From assembly GCA_964591275.1 (NCBI GenBank), contig CAZQAE010000103.1:1-14413 (forward strand): 14,413 nucleotides of DNA. Reading direction: 5' to 3'. Under the pieces are notes generated by a model. That model was not told where the DNA came from and ran no database searches. It saw only the letters and a list, made by a program, of their open reading frames with translations. Source of the stretch: G963674685 sp964591275 (lineage in GTDB: Bacteria > Lernaellota > Lernaellaia > JACKCT01). Of this stretch, positions 14,397 to 14,413 are shown in pieces. The translations under genes and the position numbers were made by a program. Numbering within the stretch: position 1 is the stretch's first letter; every line of letters starts with the position of its first letter.

Positions 14397-14413
14397 GGCC
14401 CCCCGAGGGGGCC
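14397..14413. repeat. Perfect 7-bp GC hairpin at the window end
   Basis: GGCCCCC (14397-14403) pairs with GGGGGCC (14407-14413) around a CGA loop. The window stops at the last paired base, so it may extend further. It lies 7 nt beyond the preceding hairpin. Confidence 0.55.

Overview
The window looks like chromosomal DNA of an uncultivated diderm (Gram-negative-type) bacterium. The evidence is three lipoprotein signal peptides, two PilZ (cyclic-di-GMP receptor) proteins, a CHASE2 sensor protein and sigma70-like promoters. The most distinctive feature is a set of secreted proteins with long aspartate tracts of four-residue period (xDDD/xNDD), placed either directly after the lipidated cysteine or at the extreme C-terminus. 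I associate this habit with metagenome-derived deltaproteobacteria-like lineages and candidate phyla such as Lernaellota, but that is a low-confidence impression and nothing here fixes the taxonomy. No RNA gene, CRISPR array, transposase, phage gene or replication origin was found.

Layout. 1-177 (+) is the 3' end of an exported protein: an Asp-rich tail ending in ACCG. 270-2366 (-) is a lipoprotein with a glycoside-hydrolase-like barrel. It lies 45 nt downstream of 2412-2939 (-), a small Cys-rich lipoprotein with an acidic arm on each side, and the two are probably one operon. 3168-4175 (+) is a divergently transcribed multi-pass membrane protein. 4353-5078 (+) is a sugar-nucleotide-type nucleotidyltransferase. 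5217-5897 and 5938-6666 (+) are tandem YcgR-like PilZ paralogues behind the best promoter in the window; 6709-7476 (+) is an exported alpha/beta hydrolase. 7674-10979 (+) is a large secreted subtilase with a beta-propeller-like FG-GAP/VCBS region and an Asp-rich tail ending in ECGCGC. Convergent with it, 11089-12768 (-) is a beta-helix lipoprotein with Asp and Thr linkers and a MopE-type metal-binding motif. 12864-14192 (-) is a CHASE2 membrane protein with no output domain, preceded by a promoter so close that its mRNA may be leaderless. 14193-14413 holds two perfect hairpins at the window edge.

How the genes may relate. Five of the ten genes encode predicted cell-surface or exported proteins carrying degradative or binding modules, and four of these five have Asp tracts (the window-start fragment shows only its tail). 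The remaining genes are signalling (PilZ pair, CHASE2), one sugar-nucleotide enzyme, one membrane protein of unknown role and one exported hydrolase. The best candidate for an undescribed system is the anchoring scheme: lipobox-C-G-D(5-9) followed by xDDD spacers on lipoproteins, and a mirror-image C-terminal Asp spacer capped by cysteines on non-lipoprotein exported proteins. This is inference from repeated architecture and has not been shown to be functional.
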